Part shown: positions 53,794 through 63,002 of the stretch, piece by piece | Numbering within the stretch: position 1 is the stretch's first letter | Layout of the letters: each line of letters starts with the position of its first letter | NCBI GenBank assembly: GCA_963786975.1 | Contig: CAWBBE010000011.1 | Span: forward strand, 1 to 64,000 | Source of the DNA: Palsa-506 sp963786975 | GTDB lineage: Bacteria > Actinomycetota > Actinomycetes > Streptosporangiales > Streptosporangiaceae | Length of the DNA stretch: 64,000 nucleotides | Direction: 5' to 3' | Position numbers and translations under genes: made by a program | The notes under the pieces: generated by a model | What the model was told of the DNA's origin: nothing | The model's database searches: none | What the model saw: only the letters and a program-made list of their open reading frames with translations

Positions 53794-55094
53794 GTCGGCA
53801 CCTCCAGCTCGACCAGCCACCCGTCGGCGGTCGGCCCGGCCCGGGCGGTGCCGCCCGCTCGCTCGGCTCGCTCGCGCATCGCCGCCAGGCCGTGCCCGCC
53901 GCCGGCATCGGCGAGTACGGAAGGGCGGGGCTGGGCGGCCTGGCCGGTGCCGGTCACCGGCTGGCCCGCATGGTCTTCGACGGCGAGCTGGGTGCGGTCT
54001 GGTATGTAGCGCACGGTGACGTCCACCGCGGCGCCGGGCGCGTAGCGGGCGACGTTGGTCAGGGCCTCCTGAGCGCCGCGGAACAGCGCCAGGCTTGCCT
54101 CCGCGGGCAGCGGCCGGCTCGTCCCGTCGATCCGCAGCCTGGCGTCTGCGCCGGTGTCGCGGCGGAAACCCTCGACCAGGGCAGTCAGCCGGTCCAGAGT
54201 GGGAAGCTGGTCGCCGCGCAGTGCCCCGACGGCCTGACGCGCGTCAGCAAGTCCTGCCTTGGTTAATTCGGCTGACCGCTCGATCGCGGCGCGCAGGCCA
54301 GCGCTGACCGGCTCGCGCTCGGCGAGCTTGCGCGCGCCCTGAAGCTGGATCGCCAGCCCGGATAGCGAGTGGGCGAGCACGTCATGCAGCTCGCCGGCGA
54401 TGCGGCCGCGTTCGGCGAGGGCGGCTGCGGCCGCCTCGCCGTCACGGGCGTCCTGCAGCTGGGCCAGCAGCAGCTCGGTGCGGTCCTGGCCATCCCGGCC
54501 GCGGCGGATGAACTGGCCGGTCACCGCCAGCAGCAGGCATATCAGCGTCGCGGCGATGGCCGACTGGGCGGCCGGGTGCTCAGTCAGGCCGACCGCCACA
54601 GCGAGGGCGGCAGTGATCGCTCCGGCGATGGCGGCAGCCGGGGCGGGCGGCAGCCTGACCGCGGCGATCCAGACTCCCACCGGTGCCGCCAGCTCGGCCG
54701 GCCCGTGCGACTGCAACGCGGCCAGCGCCACCCCGGCCCCGCCGATCAGCCCGATCACAACGGCTTGCGCGGCCAGGCCGCGCCGCGCCCAGCCGACGGT
54801 GATCGCGGTCGCGACCGCCGCTGCGTAGACGGCCAGGGCAAGTGTCACCGCCAGCCCCGAGTCGTGCCGACCCGGCGCGGGATGAGTTTGCGCACTGGCC
54901 GTCACCACGATCGCGATGAATACCCAGCCCAGCGGGCGCAGCGCCTGCCGCTGGCGGTCACCGCGCTCGCGGGCGCGCGATCGCGCCTGCGTCACCCGGG
55001 CCGACGCAGGCGCGTCGCCGTCGGCAGCGGCAGCAGGCAGATCGGGCCGGGCGGTGCCATGACTAAGGCCCGCCGCGGGCAGCCGTGCCCTCAT
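53790..55094 (-). CDS. HisKA_3-type sensor histidine kinase
   Basis: This is a 434-residue NarX/LiaS-like kinase. It has about six N-terminal membrane helices (for example LGWVFIAIVVTASAQ, AQAVVIGLIGGAGVALAAL, AAIAGAITAALAVAVGL). The phospho-acceptor His lies in ERGRIAGELHDVLAHSLSGL near residue 234 and an ATPase domain ends with GGHGLAAMRERAERAGG. With the regulator it forms a typical actinobacterial pair. ATG 55094 is chosen because the region upstream is unlike coding sequence. Confidence 0.92.
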   Translation of the reverse strand: MRARLPAAGLSHGTARPDLPAAAADGDAPASARVTQARSRARERGDRQRQALRPLGWVFIAIVVTASAQTHPAPGRHDSGLAVTLALAVYAAAVATAITVGWARRGLAAQAVVIGLIGGAGVALAALQSHGPAELAAPVGVWIAAVRLPPAPAAAIAGAITAALAVAVGLTEHPAAQSAIAATLICLLLAVTGQFIRRGRDGQDRTELLLAQLQDARDGEAAAAALAERGRIAGELHDVLAHSLSGLAIQLQGARKLAEREPVSAGLRAAIERSAELTKAGLADARQAVGALRGDQLPTLDRLTALVEGFRRDTGADARLRIDGTSRPLPAEASLALFRGAQEALTNVARYAPGAAVDVTVRYIPDRTQLAVEDHAGQPVTGTGQAAQPRPSVLADAGGGHGLAAMRERAERAGGTARAGPTADGWLVELEVPT

Positions 55095-55131
55095 GGACAC
55101 AGTCTGGCCCGCGGCGGGCGGGGACGGAAGA

Positions 55132-55656
55132 TCAGGCACGGGCGACCGCCGGGGAGGCCGCCGGGCCCGCGGTCAGCCGGCGGCCGCGGGCGTAGACCAC
55201 GACCAGCCGGGTCAGCACGTCGGCCAGCGCCATCATCACCAGCGCAGCCACCCAGGCATCGGAACCGGTGATCTGGTGGGCGATGCTGAACCGTGCGATC
55301 GCCGGGCCGGCGCCGTGAGTGGCAGCAAAGGCAAAGGCCATCCGGGCACCGACGCCGCCGACCCACATGCTGGCCGCCAGCCAGCCCGCACGCCCCAGCG
55401 GCCGGCCGCCGGCACCGACGCGCAGCCGGGTCGCCAGGCCGCCTGCCGCGCCCATGGCCGCGCCGGCCGCCACGCCCAGCACCTCCAGCGCGATGTCATT
55501 GCCGCCGCCCGGCACCGAGTGCAGGAAGAAGACCGCAGCAGCGCCCACGGCCAGTACCGGGACAGCCAAAGCCCGCAGGTCCAGCTGCTGCTCACGGATT
55601 TGGCGGACCACCATCAAGACGAGGATTACGTTGATCACGTACATGTTTATGTTCAT
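55132..55656 (-). CDS. Membrane protein linked to the two-component system
   Basis: This 174-residue protein has four to five helices (MYVINVILVLMVVRQI, ALAVPVLAVGAAAVFFLHSV, WLAASMWVGGVGARMAFAFA, AWVAALVMMALADVLTRLVV). It is 37 bases ahead of the kinase, so the three genes probably share a transcript. It may tune or sense for the kinase, as do small membrane partners of LiaS-type systems. No family was recognised with certainty. The ATG at 55656 starts just before the first helix. Confidence 0.7.
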   Translation of the reverse strand: MNINMYVINVILVLMVVRQIREQQLDLRALAVPVLAVGAAAVFFLHSVPGGGNDIALEVLGVAAGAAMGAAGGLATRLRVGAGGRPLGRAGWLAASMWVGGVGARMAFAFAATHGAGPAIARFSIAHQITGSDAWVAALVMMALADVLTRLVVVYARGRRLTAGPAASPAVARA

Positions 55657-55959
55657 GCCGCCACAGTGCCGCCCGGCACCCATCCGCAGCGTCGGCCCAC
55701 GGGTGGCAGTCCGGGTTGACATCGATATCCACCCCCAGGTTGACCCGGCCCGCGAACCACCCCAGCCCTGCAGCCACCAGGCCGCGACAGATCCAGGCCT
55801 GCCAGGGACGCCGGGGGAACTGGTCAGCTCCACCATCATGGTGCGCCCGATGCGCAGGCCTGGTCTGCGCATCGCACTGGCCCGCCATCGAATGGGTGAT
55901 TGGCGTGCTGGGCCATACGTGCGCGTGTTAACTTGCTTGCTTCGGGGGGATGGCCCGGG
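55657..55959. other. Divergent promoter region
   Basis: About 300 bases separate the sensor operon from the IspH-like gene. Frames are uninformative. TTCGGGGGGA before 55960 is a ribosome site. Confidence 0.4.
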
Positions 55960-57267
55960 ATGAGCCGATTCATGGTGCGAGAGTTCCAGGCGCCCGGCCT
56001 TGATGTCCGGCCTGGCGAGGTACTAGTGCCGACCGAGATCGGGGATCCGGTCCGCGGGCAGCTGAAGTGCCCCGCGGCGCCGTTTGTCGCCGGCAGCCTG
56101 CGGCGCAAGGGCAGGCTCGTTCGCTTTGCGGTAGCGCCGCAGTTCCAGGATCGGCAGTATGACGGGGACGGCGCTGTGCTGTTCGTCGTGACCTGCCCGC
56201 AGCACGACGGCGCGACGGCTGCGCTGGCCGCCGCGGCGTCGCCCGCTGACCGGCTCGCCGTCGCCATCGCCCGCGGGGCTGTCGAGGAATGGGCGGCCGT
56301 GCTCGGCGGGCGCAGGCTGCTGCTGACGAGAGCGGGCCCGTTCTGCGAGGGCGCGCAGCGTGCTCTCGCGATGGCCGAGAAGGCCGTGGCCGACGCCGCC
56401 GGCCGGGGCCGCAGCGTCCATATTTACGGCCAGTTCGCCGCCCGCGCGGAGGCGGCCGGCGAGCTGGCCGGCCGGGGCGCCGTCTTCGGCAGCTCGCTGC
56501 CCGGCATCCCCGGCGGGGATATCATCCTCTTCGCCGCGCACGGCGTCCCGCCACCGGTGCGCGAGGAGGCCGCCGCGCGCGGGCTCGAGATCATCGATGC
56601 GACCTGCCCGCTGGTGGCGATGGCCCAGTCACAGGCACGCGAGCTGGCCGGGCGGGGCGAGCAGCTGGTGCTCATCGGCCAGCCAGATCACCCCGCCGCG
56701 GCCGCGATAGCCGGCCACGCCAGCAGCGCGGCAGCAATCGTCGCCACCGCAGCGGGCGCCGCAGCGCTGCAGGTGGCGGACGCCCGGCGGGTCTCCTACC
56801 TGCTGCAGCCGGGCATCCCGGTGGAGGACAGCGCGCCGGTGGCGGCAGCGCTGCGTTCGCGCTTTCCCGCTGTCCGCGGGCCGGACCCGGACGGGTTCTG
56901 CTACGCGGCCTCCGATCGCGCAGACGGCGTACGCGCGATCGCGTCCGGAGCCGGCCTGGTGCTGATCCTGGGCGCACCGGAGTCCGCCGACGTTCGCCGG
57001 CTTTCCGGGCTGGCCCGCGACTGCGGCGCCCGGGCACAGGCAGTCACCGATCCCGGCGGGATCACCCCGGCCATGCTCACCGGGATCGAGTCGCTGGGCA
57101 TCGCGGAGTCGACGTCGGCCCGTGCCGGGCTCGCCGCCGAGATGACCGCGGCGCTATCCGGCCTTGGCCCGTTGAGCGTCCTGCGCCGCCTCGTCAAAAC
57201 CACTGTCGACGGCCAGCCCGCTGTGCTGGCACCGCCCATGGCTGAGCCGCGAGAGACCAAGGGGTGA
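55960..57267 (+). CDS. Divergent IspH-like [4Fe-4S] protein
   Basis: This is a 435-residue relative of IspH (HMBPP reductase). The three cluster cysteines are kept: Cys129 (GPFCEGAQRA), Cys216 (IDATCPLV) and Cys314 (DGFCYAASDR), as are His154, His194 (FAAHGV) and His244 (QPDHP). By eye, the proton-relay Glu of the usual HPE is Ala here (HPAA), the TTLS motif reads QPGI, NSSN reads ESAD, and the terminal Gly-Ala-Ser is replaced. A 115-residue N-terminal extension with a Cys37 is unlike plain IspH. It may catalyse a different reductive step. GGGGGGA precedes ATG 55960. Confidence 0.85.
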   Translation: MSRFMVREFQAPGLDVRPGEVLVPTEIGDPVRGQLKCPAAPFVAGSLRRKGRLVRFAVAPQFQDRQYDGDGAVLFVVTCPQHDGATAALAAAASPADRLAVAIARGAVEEWAAVLGGRRLLLTRAGPFCEGAQRALAMAEKAVADAAGRGRSVHIYGQFAARAEAAGELAGRGAVFGSSLPGIPGGDIILFAAHGVPPPVREEAAARGLEIIDATCPLVAMAQSQARELAGRGEQLVLIGQPDHPAAAAIAGHASSAAAIVATAAGAAALQVADARRVSYLLQPGIPVEDSAPVAAALRSRFPAVRGPDPDGFCYAASDRADGVRAIASGAGLVLILGAPESADVRRLSGLARDCGARAQAVTDPGGITPAMLTGIESLGIAESTSARAGLAAEMTAALSGLGPLSVLRRLVKTTVDGQPAVLAPPMAEPRETKG

Positions 57268-57546
57268 CCAGTGGCCATTCACGAGGCCCTCGCCAGGAAA
57301 TAGGGCATTCCTCCCTGTCAGCTGCGGCGCTGCCGGAACCCTGTCACGGCGGCGACCTGGGGACGATCTTGCTGGTGAGCGTTGCAGGCGGGGGGCCTGG
57401 TCTCGCGGTCGTGGATTTGCACGCCGAGCGCACGGCCGGCCGCCGCTGGCCGGCGACCAGCGGAGCGCGCGACACTGGGCTGGCGGATGCCGGGGCATCC
57501 GAGGTCGCTAGGTACCGGCACGAGGTGAAGGCCGACGGTGACGGTG

Positions 57547-58238
57547 ATGGATTCCACGCCAGCGGCGCCGCAGCCGGCGGGCGCGCTCTACGACGCGCGG
57601 CGCGACCCGTACTACGCAAAGCCGGTCCTGCGCGGCTGGCTGCACCTGCTGTGGTCCGGGGCGTCGCTGGCGGGTGGCACCCTTTTGCTGGCCCGCGCGC
57701 ACGGAGCAACGCGGATCACCGCTATCGCCATCTACGCAGCCAGCGTGAGCGCGCTGTTCGGGACCAGCGCGCTGTATCACCGGGGCAACTGGAACGCCGC
57801 GTGGAACCGGCGCCTGCAGCGCCTGGACCACGCGATGATCTTCTTCCTCATCGCCGGCACGGCAACCCCCGCTTTCCTCCTCACCACGCGCGGCGCCTTC
57901 GGGCTGGCCATCTTGATCGCGCTGTGGGCACTGACGCTCACGCGGCAGCGATTCACCTGGCGTGGATGAGCGCGCCGGAGCCGCTGGTCGGCGCGACGTT
58001 CACCGGCCTGGGCTGGATTGCCGCCGTCGCGCTGCCGGGAGTGTGGGTCCAGGCCGGCGCCGCGGCGGGAGCGCTGATGCTCGCGGGCGGCCTGCTCTAC
58101 ACGGCCGGGGCGATTTCCTATCATCGCCGCTGGCCCGGCCCGTACCCATCGGTGCTCGGCTACCACGAGGTCTTTCACGCCTGCGTCTGCGCCGCCGCGA
58201 CGTGCCAGTTCGCCGCGATAGCACTGCTCGTCAGCTGA
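57547..58238 (+). pseudogene. Hemolysin III / PAQR family membrane protein, one frameshift
   Basis: The first frame has PYYAKPVLRGWLHLLWSGAS, TALYHRGNW-like SALYHRGNWNAAWNRRLQRL with the DHAMIFFLIAGTATPAFLL motif, all typical of hemolysin III. It ends after LTLTRQRF because one base is missing near 57940-57945. The other frame resumes with HLAWMSAPEPLVGATFTGLG and VLGYHEVFHACVCAAATCQF, completing the seven-helix fold and its zinc-site His. Repairing one base gives a protein of about 230 residues. The intact tail suggests recent damage or a read error. Confidence 0.75.
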
Positions 58239-58451
58239 ATCGGGCCGAAGACCGCACTCATGGCCGGGACGGGGCCTCCCCGGCGTCAGTGGCAGCAACC
58301 CGCCATACGACGTTCCGGGTTCTTGAGATGGCCTGTTCGGCTACCCGCGGGCATCAGGACAGCGAACTGATCTACCGGGCATCTAGCCCGCGAAGGCGCC
58401 TGGGCCACAAGACGGACCGCCGGCTCGTCCGGCTAGGCGCGGAGGCCCGCC

Positions 58452-58658
58452 GTGTGGCACGCCATGTTCGTTCAGCAGATCCCGCTGACGGAGAAAGCCC
58501 TGCGGACAGTCATCGTGCACGCGCTGATCGTCGTGCTGTTCCGGCTGACTGGCAAGCGCGGGCTGGCGAGCGCCCTTGCGCGAACTCGCGGCCAGCGGCA
58601 CGCAGTTACACGTGACTTACTTGCGCCCCGGCTGGCGGGCCCGGATGCTAGCCGATGA
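58452..58658 (+). pseudogene. DUF421 (YetF-like) N-terminal fragment
   Basis: The frame reads MWHAMFVQQIPLTEKALRTV, IVHALIVVLFRLTGKRGLA and then departs into an Arg-rich tail. The opening matches DUF421 membrane proteins, which continue with NTFDFVVI-like residues and a cytosolic barrel that are absent here. GTG at 58452 has GAGG nearby. Confidence 0.6.
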
Positions 58659-58754
58659 ACCACTGACAATCCGTTTCAGGTATTTGTAACGGTATATACG
58701 CGGCGGAAGATAGCCGGTTCGCTGGCGACTTCTTCTCGCCGATCGTGCCGCTGG

Positions 58755-59090
58755 TCAGGGTCTGGCTACCGGCAGCCGCTGTGCGAGGTCGGCGAGCTGG
58801 GCGGGTGCCAGCCGGCCGATCAGCATGCTTGCGAGCGCGGGGATGTCCTCGCCGTCCAGGAGCGCCCGGGCGTCAGTGAGGAGGCTTTCCATCTGGTCAA
58901 ACCGGCGCGCGTTGTCGATGCCCTGCGCCACGGTCGCGACGAAGGCGTCGGCGTTGCGCCCTGCGGAGTTCCGGAGGCGCTCGGGGAACGCGTTGGACTC
59001 GGCCATGCGGTCAAGGTCTTCGACGACCTCTGCGGCGTTCTTGGCAAGTTCCTCGTGGTCGGCCCTGGCGTCAGGTTCCTGAGTTGCCAT
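58755..59090 (-). CDS. Helical hypothetical protein, 111 residues
   Basis: The protein starts MATQEPDARADHEELAKNAA and is predominantly helical (RFDQMESLLTDARALLDG, ALASMLIGRLAPAQLADLAQ). It has no cysteines or membrane segments. AGAGGAGG lies about eleven bases before the ATG at 59090. It could be a coiled-coil partner or a stress protein; I recognise no family. Confidence 0.6.
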   Translation of the reverse strand: MATQEPDARADHEELAKNAAEVVEDLDRMAESNAFPERLRNSAGRNADAFVATVAQGIDNARRFDQMESLLTDARALLDGEDIPALASMLIGRLAPAQLADLAQRLPVARP

Positions 59091-59397
59091 GGTGTTGCCG
59101 TCCTCCTCTTGCAGGTGCACATACGGCATCCCGGAGCACAGCCGCAGAGCGATCGAGAGGCACGCCGGGCGACGGTACGCCGTTGCCAGAGTGTTTCACT
59201 CCTGGTGGCATATCCGCGAGAGTAGGCCCGGGCGTCCGGCACCCGCCTGCCCTAGGCGCAGCCGCGGTGGGCGTGCCGGGCGGGTGCGCCTGGCGCAGCC
59301 TGATCTGCGAGGAGGACGCGTCCAGGCCAGCTGACGGCTGCTGTGGCAGCCTGTCTGCTACTGAATGCGCGGGTGTTTGCCGGAAAGGGCGCGCTGG
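59091..59397. other. Divergent spacer, no gene seen
   Basis: This stretch lies between the helical protein and the collapsed peptidase gene. No motif or repeat stands out. Confidence 0.4.
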
Positions 59398-59900
59398 ATG
59401 AGTGAGGACGTACCGGAGCTGACCGCGGAGCTGGTGGTGGACGGGGCGGTGCCGTCGCAGCCGGTGGTCTCGCCGGATGGGTGCCGGGTGGCGTATGTCG
59501 TCGCTGCGGTGGGCCGCGGGGCAGAGCGTCAGAGGTGCGCGGTCTGGGTGGCCGCTGCTGACGGCAGCTCACTGCGGTGGAAGCTGACCGCGGGTGTGGC
59601 GGCTGACTTTGGTCCGTGCTGGGCGCCGGATTCGGCGTCGGTGTTTTTCCTCTCGGATCGCACCGGGTCGGTTCAGCTGTACCGGGTCCGGGTCGGTGGC
59701 GGGGAGGCCGGGGTCCTGACGTGCCGGTCAGCCAGGCGATCTACTTCCACCGTGCGCTCCGCTGGTACGGGGCCGAGCACGAACTCGTCATCTACCCGCG
59801 TGAGGGACACCGGTTCGCGGAGCGCAATCACCAGATCGACCTGCTCCGGCGCACCCGCGCATGGTTCGAACGGTGGCTTCGCGATGAAGCATCCGATGGC
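59398..59900 (+). pseudogene. S9 prolyl-oligopeptidase-type gene with large internal deletion
   Basis: The N-terminal part (PELTAELVVDGAVPSQPVVS, FGPCWAPDSASVFFLSDR) is the start of the S9 beta-propeller. Near 59722 it is joined in another frame to VPVSQAIYFHRALRWYGAEH, ELVIYPREGHRFAERNHQID and RAWFERWL, the catalytic-domain end with its His (EGHRF). About 400 residues, including the nucleophile Ser and the Asp, are missing. A deletion between ends of one gene created this remnant. Confidence 0.75.
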
Positions 59901-59986
59901 CGAGGATTAACTGACTATCCAGGACCCCTGACTGGTTACGCGGGCGGGAGCGGTGAATACACGGGAATTCCCATAGGGTTGGCGGC

Positions 59987-60724
59987 ATGGCGCTGCGTCT
60001 TGTTCAAATTGCGATGAACGCCCGGGATGACTCCGCGGTCGGCCGGTTCTGGGCGGAGGCGCTCGGCTGGGGTACTGGCAGTGAGGAACCCGGCGTGACC
60101 AACGTTGAACCCGTGGGCTTCGCCTATCCCGACCCCACCGCCGTCTGCATCGACGTCCTTGCCGTCCCGGAACCCAAAACGGTGAAGAACCGCGTGCACA
60201 TCGATCTCGCCACCACCTCTGCAGCCCATCAGGCGGAGCTGGTCGCGCGCCTCCAGGATCTCGGCGCGACGCCCGCCGACGTGAACCAGGGCGACGTCCG
60301 GTGGACGGTCCTTGCCGACCCGGAGGGCAACGAGTTCTGCGTGCTGGAGCCTCGATCGATCTACCGGGACACCGGGCCGATCGCCGCGGTGGTCGTCGAC
60401 TGCGCGGATCCACGGACCATGGCCCGATTCTGGGGCCAGGCGATGGACTGGACCCTGCACGAGGTGACCGACTACTACGCGGTGCTGCGCTCCGCCAAGG
60501 GTGTTGGGCCGTACCTGGAGTTCCTCCGCACGCCCGACGTGAAGACCGTGAAGAACCGTATCCATCTCGACCTCCGGCCGTACCCCGGTGACGATCAAGC
60601 GGCGGAGGTGGTCCGGCTGCGGGCTCTCGGCGCCACCGACATCGACGTCGGCCAGGGCGACGTGCCGTGGACATGCCTCGCCGACCCGGAGGGCAACGAG
60701 TTCGACGTCCTCACCCCGCTCTGA
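59987..60724 (+). CDS. Tandem VOC (glyoxalase-like) protein
   Basis: This 245-residue protein contains two VOC modules. Module 1: LVQIAMNARDDSAVGRFWAE then EPKTVKNRVHIDLATT and VRWTVLADPEGNEFCVLE. Module 2: AAVVVDCADPRTMARFWGQA, then DVKTVKNRIHLDLRPYP and VPWTCLADPEGNEFDVLTPL. This glyoxalase_6 pattern is common in actinobacteria and its reactions are mostly unknown. The ATG at 59987 follows AGGG. The single-module copy at 45382 is a close relative. Confidence 0.88.
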   Translation: MALRLVQIAMNARDDSAVGRFWAEALGWGTGSEEPGVTNVEPVGFAYPDPTAVCIDVLAVPEPKTVKNRVHIDLATTSAAHQAELVARLQDLGATPADVNQGDVRWTVLADPEGNEFCVLEPRSIYRDTGPIAAVVVDCADPRTMARFWGQAMDWTLHEVTDYYAVLRSAKGVGPYLEFLRTPDVKTVKNRIHLDLRPYPGDDQAAEVVRLRALGATDIDVGQGDVPWTCLADPEGNEFDVLTPL

Positions 60725-60893
60725 CGCGAAGCCTCTTCATCTGATACACCACGATCATGGACACGGCCGGCTGGCCAGGACTCATCCGGAGGACGGTTGG
60801 CGGCGGCTGGCGACGGGGCCGTGAAGTCGTTCTGCGCGCTGAACAGCTTGACGCCGCAGACGTGCGGGGGATCACGACGATCGGAGGGTGCCC

Positions 60894-61556
60894 ATGTCAT
60901 GGTTCACCTGGATCATTACAGACAGCGCGGCCCATGATTTTTGTAACGATACCTTTCTCGTCTTGCCGATCTTTGGGCTGGCGTACTTAGTGCAAAATAG
61001 AGGAGATTTGGGCCTGAGGCTGGAGGACAGCCTTGATCGTGATTCGACTAGGCTGAGTGAGGCCGATCGCGTCGCGCAGGAAAAATACCGTGATAAATAT
61101 ACTCTCGCTGCTGTAAGGCGCGCTTCTCTTTTCTACGTCAGCTTCGTAATCTCCTTCGCCTTTGCGACCGGTGGCATCCTAAGCAAACCGAAGCCGTGGC
61201 TACTTGCTGTTGTGTTTATTACGTTCGCGTCAACTGGATACGCGCTATTCTCTCGGGCCGGCAACCTATTCGTCTTCTCGCTTACAGAGATATATGAGCG
61301 CTTGGGCGGGGAAAAACTCTACACCTCAGATCTGGATATTACGCCAAAAAAAGCATGGAAATCCCTTTCGCCGCTACTCGGCGAGCTAAGGCGAGGGGAC
61401 GATCAAGGGACACGCCAGAAAAAGGAGGAAAGGCAAGGGCGAAGACGAATCGCTCTCGACATACTTGTTGTCGCTTTCCTGACTATCTGTTTTTTCGCTT
61501 TTGTTTTGATCTTTTCGATACGATTGCTTTTCTTCACTGATGTCGTAGCAGGTTAG
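60894..61556 (+). CDS. Hypothetical membrane protein, AT-rich
   Basis: This 220-residue protein has four helices: TFLVLPIFGLAYLVQ, RASLFYVSFVISFAFATGGI, WLLAVVFITFASTGYALF and LDILVVAFLTICFFAFVLIF. Between them lies a charged segment (RLEDSLDRDSTRLSEADRV) and a long basic loop. The base composition is clearly poorer in G/C than all neighbours (runs such as GATTTTTGTAACG), so it looks acquired. GGAGGG precedes ATG 60894. No family is recognised. Confidence 0.7.
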   Translation: MSWFTWIITDSAAHDFCNDTFLVLPIFGLAYLVQNRGDLGLRLEDSLDRDSTRLSEADRVAQEKYRDKYTLAAVRRASLFYVSFVISFAFATGGILSKPKPWLLAVVFITFASTGYALFSRAGNLFVFSLTEIYERLGGEKLYTSDLDITPKKAWKSLSPLLGELRRGDDQGTRQKKEERQGRRRIALDILVVAFLTICFFAFVLIFSIRLLFFTDVVAG

Positions 61557-61711
61557 CGATTGATGACTGTCCTCAAGCGCAGATAAAGCCAGAGAGCGAG
61601 CACAACATTATACCTCTGCTTGTTTCTTAGGTTGAGATTGGGCCCGCGCGTACGTCAGGGAGCTACTTCGTCCGATCATGACCTGGAAATCGCTTTGCGG
61701 TTCGAGCCTGC

Positions 61712-62743
61712 TTAGCGGGGCACGACCTGCTCGAATACGCGCATGAAGTTCTCACCCATGATGCCCTCGATTTCCTCCTGATTAAAGCCAGCCGACCGCA
61801 GGTGGCCCGGGATCAAGCGAACATCCTCGGCTCCCCGGTATCCGGCTATCATGCCAGGTACGCCGTTGATATCGGTGCCCAGGCACAGGTGCGCGGCACC
61901 GGCCAGATCGGCAATGTGGCGAGCATGGCGCATCAACGTGTCGAAGTCGGTAGCACCATGTCCCTTGTACCGATATGGCCAGAGGCCGACAAGCCCTCCC
62001 GTTCCAGCTACGGCACGAATCTCGCCATCGTCCAGAAAACGCTCGAAATCCTCTACTCCTCTTGATCCCGCGTGCGACGCGATGACCGGACGTTGGGTGA
62101 GTTCAGTTACGTCACGAAGTGTCGCGGTATCTGAATGAGACACGTCAATTATCATTCCGAGGGAATTCATTCGCCGGATCACATCGCAGCCAAACTTGGT
62201 GAGCCCGCGCTTTCGTCTCTGCGGCATGGAGGGTATTCCGAGATAACGATGCCACGGTAGGCACGTGGTTCCGATTTGGTTATCCCTTAGATGAACTGGC
62301 ACCAAAAGCCTGACGCCCCATCTGAATAGCTCATCTATACGGCTCAGCTTCAAACCGACCCCGTCGCCGCCCTCCAGCCCGAGAACGACTGCCGCACGCC
62401 CGCGCTCGAACGTTTCCCGAACGGAGTAGGCAGACGTCGCGACCACGGCATGCGCATGTTCTGCCTGCGCACGAATTCTGTATAGCTGCTTTTCAACCGC
62501 CAGCCAAGGTGGTCGTCCCCACCAAGCCGTAACCGCTCGGTCGCCAACGGCATTGGCTACCACCATGTCGACTCCGGCCGAAGAGAGCTGGTCAAGAAAG
62601 AACGGCGGGGGAACAGTGCGCCGATTGAGCCAGCGAAACGCCGTTGCAGCAAAGCCGGGGAGGTAGTCCGCAGGGTGAACGTGAGCGTCCACTACGAGAC
62701 TCGTCTGGAAGCGCCCTGCAGCTGTACTGGTCTCTTTCGACAT
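61712..62743 (-). CDS. Membrane dipeptidase (M19, renal-dipeptidase family)
   Basis: This is a 343-residue peptidase with an amidohydrolase-type two-metal site. Metal ligands appear in VVDAHVHPADY (HxH, where canonical members have HxD), the bridging Glu in VVLGLEGGDGVG, His in MIIDVSHSDTATLRD and His in VIASHAGSRGVED, with LGTDINGVPGM closing the site. It would hydrolyse dipeptides or related amides. GGAG precedes the ATG at 62743 and homology starts at once. Codon use is less biased than usual here. Confidence 0.88.
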   Translation of the reverse strand: MSKETSTAAGRFQTSLVVDAHVHPADYLPGFAATAFRWLNRRTVPPPFFLDQLSSAGVDMVVANAVGDRAVTAWWGRPPWLAVEKQLYRIRAQAEHAHAVVATSAYSVRETFERGRAAVVLGLEGGDGVGLKLSRIDELFRWGVRLLVPVHLRDNQIGTTCLPWHRYLGIPSMPQRRKRGLTKFGCDVIRRMNSLGMIIDVSHSDTATLRDVTELTQRPVIASHAGSRGVEDFERFLDDGEIRAVAGTGGLVGLWPYRYKGHGATDFDTLMRHARHIADLAGAAHLCLGTDINGVPGMIAGYRGAEDVRLIPGHLRSAGFNQEEIEGIMGENFMRVFEQVVPR

Positions 62744-63002
62744 CAATCGTCTCCAGCCTCGTTGGAAGCCAACTGCATTGTGGTCCCGCTGGTCCTGCTC
62801 ACGAACGTCAGGGCAAGCTAGGCCGCAAGGTTCCGGCCGTCCGGAGCCAGGTGGACACGACCTTAGCCAATCGACAGGCTTCGGAGAACGGCTCTTCGTG
62901 AGACGAAGGATGCAGCCACACTCTGTGGGTTCCAGAACGCGGTCACCGAACTTGACCTGGCCTTCTGTACAGCTCGCTCGTATTCGCAGAAGGCCTGGGA
63001 CG

